From the NCBI RefSeq assembly GCF_025947185.1, contig NZ_CP110001.1:992001-1056000 (forward strand): a DNA stretch of 64,000 nt. Direction: 5' to 3'. Below, one piece after another: positions 9,155-17,645 of this stretch (positions within the stretch are counted from its first letter, which is position 1; the number at the start of each line of letters is the position of its first letter). Made by a program: the position numbers and the translations under genes. The DNA comes from Flavobacterium sp. N2038 (GTDB taxonomy: Bacteria > Bacteroidota > Bacteroidia > Flavobacteriales > Flavobacteriaceae). Below the pieces are notes generated by a model. That model was given only the letters and a program-made list of their open reading frames with translations, was not told where the DNA came from and did not search any database.

Positions 9155-9189
9155 AGCCTGATAGATTTTAAAGTCTGTCGGGCTTTTTC
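9155..9189. repeat. Degenerate AGCC(T/C)GA(T/C)AGA palindrome
   Basis: AGCCTGATAGA and TCTGTCGGGCT pair with two G-T wobbles and are followed by five Ts. Similar hairpins occur at 38569-38600 and 38759-38785, so this belongs to a dispersed palindrome family that may also act as a terminator. Confidence 0.6.
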
Positions 9190-9225
9190 TGTTTTGATTT
9201 TGTTTTGAATTACAGAAGTAAACAC

Positions 9226-9270
9226 AAATAGTGTATACTTTTTACACACTATTTAGTTGGTTTACACACT
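9226..9270. promoter_or_regulatory. Inverted and direct repeats upstream of the PepSY-like array
   Basis: AAATAGTGT (9226-9234) and ACACTATTT (9246-9254) are a perfect inverted repeat. Overlapping it, TTTACACACT occurs twice, at 9241-9250 and 9261-9270, exactly 20 bases apart, which places the copies on the same face of the helix. This is the arrangement expected of an operator for a dimeric response regulator. No sigma-54 -24/-12 pair (GG, ten bases, GC) was found between here and 9421, and which protein binds is unknown. Confidence 0.45.
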
Positions 9271-9420
9271 TTTATGACTGTTCGGGAATTTCTGGTTTTT
9301 ACTTCAATGTCTTTAAGAATAAGGGGTTTAGCGGCTTTTGAAGGTGATATTGGATTTGCGGCACAATTGTTTCATTATCTAAAGCGTAGACAACTATTAA
9401 AAACTAAAAAATATACTACT

Positions 9421-9717
9421 ATGAAAAGATTATTTATATCAGCCGCTCTTGTTTTGGGAAGTTTAACTTCATTTGCTTCAACTTCGCCAATTACAAATTC
9501 TATCGTAAAATCAATTTCAGTTCAGGATGAATATACCGAAATTAAATTAGAAGAATTACCGGCTCCAATCACTGAATCATTAAAAAAATCATTTCCAAAT
9601 GCAGTGCTTACTAAAGCATATAAAAATGCAGCTTCTCAATATAAACTAGATGTTACTGTTGGTGAAAAAACAGGAAATCTTTTTGCGAACGCTGACGGAA
9701 CCTGGATTCAGAAATAA
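9421..9717 (+). CDS. Secreted PepSY-like protein, copy 1 of 6
   Basis: This 98-residue protein has a signal peptide (MKRLFISAALVLGSLTSFAS), the motif QDEYTEI, then a PepSY-like (DUF2874-type) core: LPAPITESLKKSFPNAVL followed by YKLDVTVGEKTGNLFANADGTW. It is expected in the periplasm. The frame stays open for 49 codons upstream, but the ATG at 9421 is chosen because it aligns exactly with the other five copies and has a leader like theirs. It is closest to copies 2 and 3 (shared STSPI and NADGTW). Confidence 0.85.
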   Translation: MKRLFISAALVLGSLTSFASTSPITNSIVKSISVQDEYTEIKLEELPAPITESLKKSFPNAVLTKAYKNAASQYKLDVTVGEKTGNLFANADGTWIQK

Positions 9718-9761
9718 TCCAAATTAACTTTTAATCAAATTAACTATTAAATATACACATT

Positions 9762-10058
9762 ATGAAAAATTTATTTTTATCAGCCGCAATCGTTTTGGGA
9801 GGTTTAACGTCATTTGCTTCAACTTCACCAATCGCAACTACAATCGTAAAAACAATTTCTATTCAGGACGAATACACAGAAATTAAATTAGAGGAAGTGC
9901 CTTCTGCAGTAACAGTTGCTCTTAAAAAAGCATATCCAGATGCAGTACTTTCTAAAGCATTTAAAAATACAGCTTCTCAATATAAATTAGACGTAACTGT
10001 AGGGGATAAAGTTGGATCTCTTTATGCTAATGCAGATGGAACCTGGATTAAAAAATAA
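9762..10058 (+). CDS. Secreted PepSY-like protein, copy 2 of 6
   Basis: A 98-residue protein that differs little from copy 3: the first 60 residues are nearly identical. The signal peptide MKNLFLSAAIVLGGLTSFAS is followed by ISIQDEYTEIKLEEVPSAVTVALKKAYPDAV and the C-terminal VGSLYANADGTWIKK. The start is preceded by a conserved leader (AAATATACACATT) also found before copy 3. No cysteines or obvious catalytic residues occur, so a binding or inhibitory role is more likely than an enzymatic one. It is 44 bases after copy 1. Confidence 0.87.
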   Translation: MKNLFLSAAIVLGGLTSFASTSPIATTIVKTISIQDEYTEIKLEEVPSAVTVALKKAYPDAVLSKAFKNTASQYKLDVTVGDKVGSLYANADGTWIKK

Positions 10059-10102
10059 TCCCTTTTTGTTCCAAATAAATTAATTTTAAATATACACACA
10101 TT

Positions 10103-10399
10103 ATGAAAAATCTATTTTTATCAGCCGCAATCGTTTTGGGAGGTTTAACATTATTTGCTTCAACTTCTCCAATCACAACTACAATCGTAAAAACAATTTC
10201 TATTCAGGACGAATACACAGAAATTAAAAATGAAGAAGTTCCTTCTGCAGTGACAGATGCGCTTAAAAAAGCTTATCCAACTGCAGTTCTTAATAAAGCC
10301 TATAAAAATACAGCTTCTCAATACAAGCTTGAAATTACAGTAGGTGACAAAGTTGGTTCGTTGTATGCAAATGCTGACGGATCTTGGGTAAAAAAATAA
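10103..10399 (+). CDS. Secreted PepSY-like protein, copy 3 of 6
   Basis: Almost a duplicate of copy 2 at the N-terminus, with the difference LTLFAS in the signal peptide and KNEEVPSAVTDALKKAYPTAV in the core. It ends GSLYANADGSWVKK. The short, near-identical leader (AAATATACACACATT) and equal 44-base spacing to copy 2 suggest a recent tandem duplication of a gene plus leader unit. A periplasmic location is inferred from the signal peptide. I assign no molecular function. Confidence 0.87.
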   Translation: MKNLFLSAAIVLGGLTLFASTSPITTTIVKTISIQDEYTEIKNEEVPSAVTDALKKAYPTAVLNKAYKNTASQYKLEITVGDKVGSLYANADGSWVKK

Positions 10400-10426
10400 T
10401 TAGTTTAACACTAAAATAATATCATT

Positions 10427-10717
10427 ATGAAAAAGTTAATCTTATCGGCAGCGATCCTTTTAGGAGGGTTGTCATCACAAGCAGCAACTATTGAAGTTAC
10501 AAATACAGTAGCTCCGTTAGTAAAGTTTCAGGATGAGTATAAAGAAGTTGATGCTGTTCCGGCGGCAATTAAAACAGCTTTGGATAATGCTTATCCAGGT
10601 GTAAAATTAGAAAAAGCGTATGTAAACGATAAAAAAGAATATAAAATCGAAATTATCGTTAGAGAGACAAAATCAATTGTTTACACAGACGCGCAAGGAA
10701 ACATTCTTAAAAAATAA
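10427..10717 (+). CDS. Secreted PepSY-like protein, copy 4 of 6
   Basis: This 96-residue copy starts the second subgroup: the signal peptide is MKKLILSAAILLGGLSSQAA and the core reads VPAAIKTALDNAYPGVKLEKAYVNDKKEYKIEI. It is two residues shorter than its neighbours at the loop after QDEYKEV and lacks the C-terminal Trp, ending in DAQGNILKK. It is the only copy with an Arg-Glu-Thr insertion in the fourth strand (VRETKSIVY), so the binding surface may differ. It starts 27 bases after copy 3. Confidence 0.86.
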   Translation: MKKLILSAAILLGGLSSQAATIEVTNTVAPLVKFQDEYKEVDAVPAAIKTALDNAYPGVKLEKAYVNDKKEYKIEIIVRETKSIVYTDAQGNILKK

Positions 10718-10735
10718 CTATAAAACCAATCCACT

Positions 10736-11032
10736 ATGAAAAAGTTAATTCTATCGGCAGCTATCGTTTTAGGAAGCTTGTCAATGCATGCAACAACTGC
10801 AACACTAAAATCTGAAAATGTGCAATCTGTAAATATCCAGGACGGTTATACAGAGATAACTGCCGATGAAGTACCTGCGGCTGTTAAGTCTACTATCGAA
10901 AAATCTTTTGCAGGTACAAAACTTGAAAAAGCGTATAAAAACGATAAAGGGGAGTATAAACTTGTGATTTCTAGTGGAGAGAAAAAGTATACTTTCTTTA
11001 CAGATGCTTCAGGAAATATTCTTAAAAAATAA
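10736..11032 (+). CDS. Secreted PepSY-like protein, copy 5 of 6
   Basis: A 98-residue copy with signal peptide MKKLILSAAIVLGSLSMHAT. The conserved block is IQDGYTEITADEVPAAVKSTIEKSFAGTKLEKAYKNDKGEYKL, and the end is DASGNILKK, like copy 4. QDGY replaces the QDEY motif. Only 18 bases separate it from copy 4, so copies 4-6 are probably one transcript with 1-3. Periplasmic; function unassigned. Confidence 0.86.
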   Translation: MKKLILSAAIVLGSLSMHATTATLKSENVQSVNIQDGYTEITADEVPAAVKSTIEKSFAGTKLEKAYKNDKGEYKLVISSGEKKYTFFTDASGNILKK

Positions 11033-11051
11033 TTTATAAAAAAAGAGCATT

Positions 11052-11348
11052 ATGAAAAAGCTAGCCCTGGCAATTGCTATTGTTTTAGGAACTATGTCTA
11101 TTTCTGCAACAGCAGAGACTACTCCAAATAAAGTTAAAATGTCCATTTCTGCACAAACAGAATATACAGAAGTAACTACAGATGCTGTTCCGGCCGCTGT
11201 AAAAACTGCTCTTCAGACTGCTTATCCTGGTGCTAAACTGGATAAAGCATTTGTAAATGAAAAAAAGGAATATAAATTAGAAATATCAGTTAAGGATCAA
11301 AAGGCTACTGTTTACTCAGATGTCAATGGCAATTGGCTGAAGATATAA
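11052..11348 (+). CDS. Secreted PepSY-like protein, copy 6 of 6
   Basis: The last and most divergent copy, 98 residues. The signal peptide MKKLALAIAIVLGTMSISAT is followed by AQTEYTEVTTDAVPAAVKTALQTAYPGAKLDKAFVNEKKEYKLEISV. It ends DVNGNWLKI, regaining the Trp of copies 1-3 and lacking the KK end of the others. It closes the array and is followed by a strong terminator at 11401. Family membership is seen from the shared core; the role is unknown. Confidence 0.86.
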   Translation: MKKLALAIAIVLGTMSISATAETTPNKVKMSISAQTEYTEVTTDAVPAAVKTALQTAYPGAKLDKAFVNEKKEYKLEISVKDQKATVYSDVNGNWLKI

Positions 11349-11400
11349 TAAATATATTATAAATATAATTAGGTGAAATTAGATTTATGTTTTTGGTGAA

Positions 11401-11433
11401 AAAGAGATTGCTGTAAGCAATCTCTTTTTTTTT
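11401..11433 (+). terminator. Terminator closing the PepSY-like array
   Basis: AAAGAGATTGCT, loop GTA and AGCAATCTCTTT make a perfect 12-pair stem with a T run. It separates the array from the response regulator gene. Confidence 0.92.
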
Positions 11434-11497
11434 GCATAAATTTGTGATAATACAAGTTTAATAGTGTTATTTTAGCAAATAAAGTCCCTAAAAACAA

Positions 11498-12847
11498 ATG
11501 TCAAAGATATTATTGATAGAAGATGATATCTCGTTTTGCAAATTATTAGAAAAGTTTTTAATAAAAAAAGCATACGAAGTATCTATCGCATTCTCTGCAG
11601 CAGAAGCCAGATTAGCAATTAAAAACGAATCTTTCGATTTGATTTTAACAGATTTGCGTTTGCCTGATTCTGACGGAATTGGTTTAATGTCTGAAATCAA
11701 GAATTCACATCCTCACATTCCGGTTGTTCTTATGACTGGTTACTCTGATGTAAATACTGCTGTAAAAGCAATAAAAAATGGTGCCGCAGATTATATCTCG
11801 AAGCCATTTAATCCTGATGAAGTTTTATTGGTAATTACAAATGCATTACAGAATCCTGAACCGGAACAAGCTCCTGCAAAAGAGAAGAAAGCTTTAAAAA
11901 AACAAGTTTCAACGGAAAACGAATTTGTAAAGGGTATTTCTATTGCTTCAAGGAAACTGTTAGACCACATTCAATTGGTAAGTCCAACAGATATGTCTGT
12001 GCTGATTATTGGCGAAAGTGGAACAGGAAAAGAAATTATTGCCAAAAGTATTCACCAGCAAAGTAATCGAAAAAACAATAATTTTATTGCGGTTGATTGC
12101 GGGGCAATTCCAAAAGAATTGGCAGCAAGCGAATTTTTCGGACATTTAAAAGGATCCTTTACAGGTGCGATTAGCGATAAAATGGGTTATTTTGAAGCTG
12201 CAAATGGAGGAACTTTATTTCTGGACGAAATAGGAAATCTTTCTTACGAAAATCAAATACAGTTATTAAGAGCACTTCAGGAACGAAAAATTAAGCCTGT
12301 TGGGAGTAACAAAGAAATAAACGTCGATATCCGCATTATAACTGCTACCAATGAAGATTTGCGTGAAGCAGTAAAAAACGGTGATTTTAGGGAAGATTTA
12401 TACCATAGAATCAATGAGTTTTCTATTCTTTCTCCATCGCTAAAAGACAGAGAAGAAGACTTAATGGTTTTTGCCGATTATTTTCTCGAAAAAGCCAATC
12501 AGCAACTAAATAAAGAAATTATAGGGTTTTCTCCCGAGGTTGTTTCTATTTTTCAAAAATACAACTGGCCCGGAAATTTACGTGAACTTCAAAATTGTGT
12601 AAAACGTGCTACACTTTTGTCTCAGGGTGAATATATTGAAAGTGATGTTTTACCTGCAGAGTTCTTTCAGGTTCAGAAACAAAATCCGGCAGAAACGACA
12701 ACTAGTTTCTCATTATCTGAAAATGAAAAAGAAACTATTATTCATGCTTTATCAAAAACACAAAATAATAAGTCTGAGGCGGCAAAATTGCTCAAAATTA
12801 CCAGAAAGACACTTTATAATAAATTAAAGCAATACAATATCGATTAA
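11498..12847 (+). CDS. Sigma-54-dependent response regulator (NtrC/AtoC family)
   Basis: The 449 residues form three domains. A receiver (1-118) has acidic pocket EDD, phosphoacceptor Asp52 and Lys104. The AAA+ sigma-54 activator has Walker A GESGTGKE (173-180), GSFTGA at 220-225 in place of GAFTGA, and Walker B GGTLFLDEI (238-246). A Fis-type helix-turn-helix ends NNKSEAAKLLKITRKTLYNKLKQY. It drives RpoN (38.8 kb in this window) at distant promoters. It converges with the hybrid kinase, whose stop overlaps its own stop, and follows the PepSY array, so the three are plausibly one signalling unit. Confidence 0.96.
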   Translation: MSKILLIEDDISFCKLLEKFLIKKAYEVSIAFSAAEARLAIKNESFDLILTDLRLPDSDGIGLMSEIKNSHPHIPVVLMTGYSDVNTAVKAIKNGAADYISKPFNPDEVLLVITNALQNPEPEQAPAKEKKALKKQVSTENEFVKGISIASRKLLDHIQLVSPTDMSVLIIGESGTGKEIIAKSIHQQSNRKNNNFIAVDCGAIPKELAASEFFGHLKGSFTGAISDKMGYFEAANGGTLFLDEIGNLSYENQIQLLRALQERKIKPVGSNKEINVDIRIITATNEDLREAVKNGDFREDLYHRINEFSILSPSLKDREEDLMVFADYFLEKANQQLNKEIIGFSPEVVSIFQKYNWPGNLRELQNCVKRATLLSQGEYIESDVLPAEFFQVQKQNPAETTTSFSLSENEKETIIHALSKTQNNKSEAAKLLKITRKTLYNKLKQYNID

Positions 12848-15279
12848 ACGATTTCTTTTTCTAAGGATTCAAAAAGAGAATCAATCTGTTTTTTTAAATC
12901 TTTATAAATGACTTTTGCTTCAGAAAGTTCAAAATCAGTACTTTCTAATGTTTTTAAAATTTCGCCAATTTTACGCGCTTCAATTTGTTTAAACATTGGA
13001 GTAATGCGATGTGCAATGGCTTTTATTTCGATTATGTTTTTTTCTGAAATAGCATTTTCTAATGCAGCTAAATTTTCGTTGCTGCTCTCAACAAACGATT
13101 TTAAAACATCTTTTAATGCTGTGGTATCATTTCCAAGAAATTCTTTTAGAGTATTTAGAGAATATAATTGCGATGAAATATTTTCTTTAGCATCATATAT
13201 TTCGGTCTGAGGTAAAGTATCATTTTCTAAGATAATGCGAATAGTATCCAGTAAGATTTTTGGCGAGTAAGGCTTCTTCACGACGGTTATAAAGCCGGCA
13301 TCTGCATAAACAGAAGCTTCTAAATCTGTTCGTCCTGTTAAGGCAATTACAGGCTGACTACTATAAGCAGCACTGTTTTTTAGATTTTGCAGAAACATAA
13401 AACCATCCATTTCCGGCATTTGAATATCAGTAATCACAAAGTCGAAGTTGGTTTTCTGAATTGCTTCCAACGCTTTTGTGGCACTGTTAAAAGATAAAAC
13501 CTGATGTTTTTCTTGTCTCAATACACCACTTGTTAAGTTGAGAAGATTAATGTCATCATCAATCACAATAAAAGTTTGAGCCTTTGTATTTTGCAGGATT
13601 GGTCTTTTGGTCTCGTTAATTAAATTTGAGCTGGTATCAAATAACAACGGAAGCTGAATTTCAAAAGTACTGCCTTTCCCAAAAGTGCTTTCAAGCTGTA
13701 AAGTTCCGCCCAGAATCGAAATTATTTTTTGACAAATAGATAAGCCCAGACCAGTTCCTCCGTATTTTTTTTCGATGCCTTCGTTTGCCTGAGCAAATTC
13801 TTCAAATACAAGTTTCTGATTTCCTTTTTCGATTCCAATTCCGGTATCTTGAATTGTAATTATGAAAAATTGATTATTTTCAGAAGGATAAGCGCTGATT
13901 TTTATAAAACCTTCATCCGTAAATTTATAGGCATTCCCAATAATATTACTCAAAATTTGTTTGAGTCGAAACCGATCTCCCACAATTTTTGCATTCAGTT
14001 TTTCATTAACATGAATAATTAAATCAATGTTTTTTTGGTTGTATACCGTCTGGATACTTTTGGCAACTTCCTCAATAACTTCAGAAAGTAAAAAAGGAAC
14101 TTTTTCAATTGTAATTTTTCCCGCTTCAATTTTTGAAAAATCCAGCAAGTCCTGAACCAGTTGCGTAATATATTCTGAAGAGTTTTTAATGTTTTTAATG
14201 AAATAAGACTGCTTGGTGTTGACTTCAGAATTGTCCAGAAGTTCAGAATAACCCACGATTGTGCTCAAAGGTGTTTTTAAATCATGACTTACAGTCGAGA
14301 TTAATTGTTCCCGGCTTTTAAGGAGGTTCTTTGTTTTGAAATTCGCAATTTCGAGCTGCTTTTTATACAATTGAGATTTAGAATAATCACTGACAATTAA
14401 AATAGAAAAGAAGATTGTAAGTACTAAACCAATAATGGCAGAAGCAGTCACAATTTCATTAACTTTTCGAAGTGATTTTTCCTTTAGAGAATTATTTTTT
14501 ATAGAGTTGATAATGATTTCGCGCTCAATTATTCGAAGTACTTTTCTAAGCTGTTCAGAGATTGCAATTTCATTTTTAAGTAATTTATTTTCCTCAAAAT
14601 TCAGGGATTCTTTTTTCTTTTCTGCCCGCATTTTTACAGAACTCAAAAGTTTTTTAGAATTTGCCAAAATCGAATCAGAGGCTTGTTTGCTCAATGTATT
14701 TGTACTGTCATCGGGAATATTCTGATTGAGATAATCAACATATTTTTGAAGTACATTTTTTTGATAACTTCCAAGCTGATTAGGGTTTTTGGTAAAATCC
14801 TGAAGTTCCAGTTTTCGAAGTTTAAACTCCATTTTGGTAATTTCATCGATTGCCGTATTTACCGATACTTCATCATCGGCTTTGTTTTTTATTGTTTTTA
14901 ATTGCTGAATGTTTTTGGTTTTTTCAGACAATAGATAAGTAACACTATCCAGTAAAATTTTTTGGTAATCGGTAGTAACAATTTGTTTTAAAGTATCGAT
15001 TCGGGCACGCAAAGAATCCGTTTCGATAACATAACTTTTAAAGTCTTTATCAGAGTTCGTCTGAATTGTTTTTCGGGCTAAACTTTCGGTTTTATAAACA
15101 TTAGAAAAAAGTTTACTAACTCTTAAAATCTTTGTTTTCTCAAAAGCAATTTTGTCTTCCAGTTTATTATACACTACATTTTCAGAATATAGAAACCATC
15201 CAACGGTAACAACGAGAGCCAATAGTGCTACGTAGCTAAAGAGCACTTTAATAGCGGTGTAACTTTTTTTGCTCTCCAT
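12844..15279 (-). CDS. Hybrid sensor histidine kinase with receiver and Hpt domains
   Basis: An 811-residue membrane kinase. TM1 is at about 11-31, a largely helical periplasmic region of about 245 residues follows, and TM2 is at 277-297. The HisKA phospho-acceptor His332 is in SHDLKTPLS. The ATPase domain shows N and G boxes (NIIGNAYKF, DTGIGI, GTGLGLSI). A receiver has DIQMPEMDG, and an Hpt domain carries the AHRITP motif. It is a phosphorelay able to end on the neighbouring sigma-54 regulator. Its gene is convergent and overlaps the regulator's stop by four bases. The stimulus is unknown; the long periplasmic part suits sensing of envelope or secreted proteins. Confidence 0.95.
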   Translation of the reverse strand: MESKKSYTAIKVLFSYVALLALVVTVGWFLYSENVVYNKLEDKIAFEKTKILRVSKLFSNVYKTESLARKTIQTNSDKDFKSYVIETDSLRARIDTLKQIVTTDYQKILLDSVTYLLSEKTKNIQQLKTIKNKADDEVSVNTAIDEITKMEFKLRKLELQDFTKNPNQLGSYQKNVLQKYVDYLNQNIPDDSTNTLSKQASDSILANSKKLLSSVKMRAEKKKESLNFEENKLLKNEIAISEQLRKVLRIIEREIIINSIKNNSLKEKSLRKVNEIVTASAIIGLVLTIFFSILIVSDYSKSQLYKKQLEIANFKTKNLLKSREQLISTVSHDLKTPLSTIVGYSELLDNSEVNTKQSYFIKNIKNSSEYITQLVQDLLDFSKIEAGKITIEKVPFLLSEVIEEVAKSIQTVYNQKNIDLIIHVNEKLNAKIVGDRFRLKQILSNIIGNAYKFTDEGFIKISAYPSENNQFFIITIQDTGIGIEKGNQKLVFEEFAQANEGIEKKYGGTGLGLSICQKIISILGGTLQLESTFGKGSTFEIQLPLLFDTSSNLINETKRPILQNTKAQTFIVIDDDINLLNLTSGVLRQEKHQVLSFNSATKALEAIQKTNFDFVITDIQMPEMDGFMFLQNLKNSAAYSSQPVIALTGRTDLEASVYADAGFITVVKKPYSPKILLDTIRIILENDTLPQTEIYDAKENISSQLYSLNTLKEFLGNDTTALKDVLKSFVESSNENLAALENAISEKNIIEIKAIAHRITPMFKQIEARKIGEILKTLESTDFELSEAKVIYKDLKKQIDSLFESLEKEIV

Positions 15280-15404
15280 AGATTGTTATTGTTGGGATTG
15301 GGAAGTTTTTAGATTTCGAATTCACTGCAATTTATTTAAAAAAATCTGTTTTAAAAAGAGAATGAAGCCTAAAGTATTACATAATTCAAAGGTCTGGGAA
15401 ACAA

Positions 15405-15439
15405 AATAGCCGTAGATTATGTAAAAATCTACGGCTATT
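15405..15439 (-). terminator. Terminator after the S9 peptidase
   Basis: AATAGCCGTAGATT and AATCTACGGCTATT form a perfect 14-pair stem. On the minus strand it is followed by TTTTGTTT, so it ends the peptidase transcript. Confidence 0.88.
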
Positions 15440-15460
15440 AATTGGTCTTAAAACCTTATA

Positions 15461-17362
15461 TTATAGTGTTTCGTTCAACCATTTAAAGAATTCACCTTGC
15501 CATACCTGAGCATTTTGTGGTTTAAGAACCCAGTGATTTTCTTCTGGAAAATAAACAAATCTACTTTTTATGCCTCTTAATTGAGCGGCCTGAAAAGCTT
15601 CCTGTCCTTGTCCGATTGGTACACGGAAATCTTTTCCTCCCTGAAAAATCAAGATTGGTTTATTCCATTTTTCAACCATAGTTGCAGGGTTAAAAATAGT
15701 GTATGCTTTTTGAGCAACAGCATTGTCTTTTTCCCAGTAAGGACCACCAAAATCCCAATTGTTAAAGAAAACTTCCTCTGTAGTTCCCAACATACTTACT
15801 GTATTGAAAACCCCATCATGTGCGATAAAAGTTTTGAAACGGTTGTTGTGAATTCCGGCTAAGTAAAATACCGAATATCCTCCGTAACTTGCACCAACAC
15901 ATCCTAAACGGCTTTTGTCAACATAGCTTTCTTTAGCTACATCATCAATTGCAGAAAGGTAATCGTTCATAACCTGTCCGCCCCAGTCTTTACTAATTTG
16001 TTCGTTCCATTCAACACCATGTCCTGGCATTCCGCGACGATTTGGTGCTACAACTACATAACCTTTAGCAGCCATTAAAGAAAAATTCCAACGGAAAGAA
16101 TACGATTGTGTCAATGCGCTTTGTGGACCACCCTGACAGAATAATAAAGTTGGGTATTTTTTTGTAGCATCAAAATTTGGAGGTAAGATTACCCAAACCA
16201 ACATTTTTTTTCCGTCAGTCGTTGTAACATAACGCTTTTCAGTTTTGCTTAAAGCTAATGTTTTATAAGTATCTGTATTTACATTAGAAAGTTGTTTCCA
16301 GATATTTTTCTTCAAATTAAAAGAATAAATCTCCGGAGCATGATTCATATCGTTTCTTGTTACAATGATGTCATCGCCAACAAAACCTACTAAATCATTT
16401 ACATCAAAATCTCCGTTTGTAATCTGACGAACCTGAATTGCGATTTTTGTCAAACCTGGAAAATTCACTACAAAAAGCTGTTTTGTACCATCTACCGGTG
16501 CTACAAAATAGACATTTTTGCCATCTTTGCTCCAGATAAAATTATCTACAGTTCCGTCCCAGTTTGCTGTCAAGTTAGTTTTGATCCCTTTAAATTCTAC
16601 AATAATGTCGTTTTTATCAGCTTCATAACCATCACGTTTCATTTGCAGCCAGGTCAAATTTCCTGTTGGAGAAAATTGCGGAGCCGTATCGTAACCCAAA
16701 TTGCCTTCGGTTCTGTTAGTTGTTTTTTGAGTTTCTAAATTGTACTCATAAATATCTGTATTTGTTGAAATCGCGTATTGAGTTCCCGATTTTTTCTTGC
16801 ACACATACAAGATGCTTTTTCCGTCTGGTGACCAGATATAATCTTCATCTCCGCCAAATGGTTTTTGTGGAGAATCAAAAGTTTCACCTTTCAAAATGTC
16901 AATTCCCGCAGCGCCATCTTTGTTTTCTTTATAAAAAACGTGGTTAAATTTTCCTTCATTCCAAGTGTCCCAGTGGCGATAATCTAAACCATCATAAATT
17001 TGAGCATCAGATTTTTCAAGACTTGGATAAAAATCTTTTCCTAAAACTTTGTCGATTTTTACTTCTTCATTATAAACTAAAAATTTTCCGTCAGGCGAAA
17101 CATTTTTGTCTTTCAAAAGGTCTTTAGTGTCTTTAACTTCAGTTGCATTTCCTCCGTTTACAGGAATAGTGTAAAATTTAGAGTGCGATTTGTTTTCTTC
17201 TACAGAAGGTGTAGAAACCTTAAAAACGACATTCTTTTCGTCTTTTGAAAGTCCGAGTGCGCTTACTCTTCCTAGTTTCCATAATAATTCCGGAGACATT
17301 ACATTTTGTCCGATAGCGTTTAAACTCATCATTATTAATGTTGTTACTACTACTTTTTTCAT
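15461..17362 (-). CDS. Secreted S9-family (prolyl oligopeptidase-type) peptidase
   Basis: The 633-residue protein has a signal peptide MKKVVVTTLIMMSLNAIGQ, then a beta-propeller part with repeated Asp-Gly-Lys blades (YIWSPDGKSILYV, FIWSKDGKNVYFV) and a C-terminal alpha/beta-hydrolase domain. The catalytic Ser is in GASYGGYS, the Asp is probably in GGKDFRVP and the His in ENHWV. It would hydrolyse peptides, dipeptides or acyl-amino acids in the periplasm. The longer reading start at 17458 adds 32 unlikely residues, so the Met at 17362 before the signal peptide is preferred. It is close to the dipeptidyl- and acyl-aminoacyl-peptidases; exact specificity cannot be told. Confidence 0.93.
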   Translation of the reverse strand: MKKVVVTTLIMMSLNAIGQNVMSPELLWKLGRVSALGLSKDEKNVVFKVSTPSVEENKSHSKFYTIPVNGGNATEVKDTKDLLKDKNVSPDGKFLVYNEEVKIDKVLGKDFYPSLEKSDAQIYDGLDYRHWDTWNEGKFNHVFYKENKDGAAGIDILKGETFDSPQKPFGGDEDYIWSPDGKSILYVCKKKSGTQYAISTNTDIYEYNLETQKTTNRTEGNLGYDTAPQFSPTGNLTWLQMKRDGYEADKNDIIVEFKGIKTNLTANWDGTVDNFIWSKDGKNVYFVAPVDGTKQLFVVNFPGLTKIAIQVRQITNGDFDVNDLVGFVGDDIIVTRNDMNHAPEIYSFNLKKNIWKQLSNVNTDTYKTLALSKTEKRYVTTTDGKKMLVWVILPPNFDATKKYPTLLFCQGGPQSALTQSYSFRWNFSLMAAKGYVVVAPNRRGMPGHGVEWNEQISKDWGGQVMNDYLSAIDDVAKESYVDKSRLGCVGASYGGYSVFYLAGIHNNRFKTFIAHDGVFNTVSMLGTTEEVFFNNWDFGGPYWEKDNAVAQKAYTIFNPATMVEKWNKPILIFQGGKDFRVPIGQGQEAFQAAQLRGIKSRFVYFPEENHWVLKPQNAQVWQGEFFKWLNETL

Positions 17363-17433
17363 AATAAAAATTCTAATTTTTTGTGCGCTAAAAATACGAA
17401 TATAATTTTGCAACAAAATGTTAAAAAGGGTTA

Positions 17434-17611
17434 AACCATATAAGTAATGTAAGTTCATTTAAACATTATCAATATTTTTTCTTTTTTACCATTAAGAGAT
17501 TAAGTGAATTAAGAAAGCAGAACTTAATATAACTTAATCTCTTAATGGTTGGTTTAAAAATTAAATTGTTTTAAAACTAAATTTAAATGAACTTACATTA
17601 CTTATATGGTT
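17434..17611. repeat. Long nested palindrome (outer 30-base, inner 18-base arms)
   Basis: The outer arms at 17434-17463 and 17582-17611 are perfect 30-base inverted copies, reading AACCATATAAGTAATG onward. Inner arms ACCATTAAGAGATTAAGT (17488-17505) and its complement (17532-17549) are perfect over 18 bases. The outer arm is related to sequences at 38797-38822 and 30681-30705, so it is a dispersed element rather than a terminator alone. It occupies most of the 283-base gap between the peptidase and the oxidoreductase and has no ORF. Confidence 0.9.
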
Positions 17612-17645
17612 CAAAAAAATCATTATTTTTATAAAAATTTGATCG

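Noticed and set aside
9190..9420. Sigma-54 promoter before the PepSY-like array
   Set aside because: Every GG in the leader was checked for a GC ten bases later and none was found.
9274..9420. Longer version of PepSY-like copy 1
   Set aside because: The extra 49 codons match no other copy and lack a signal peptide; the frame is open by chance.
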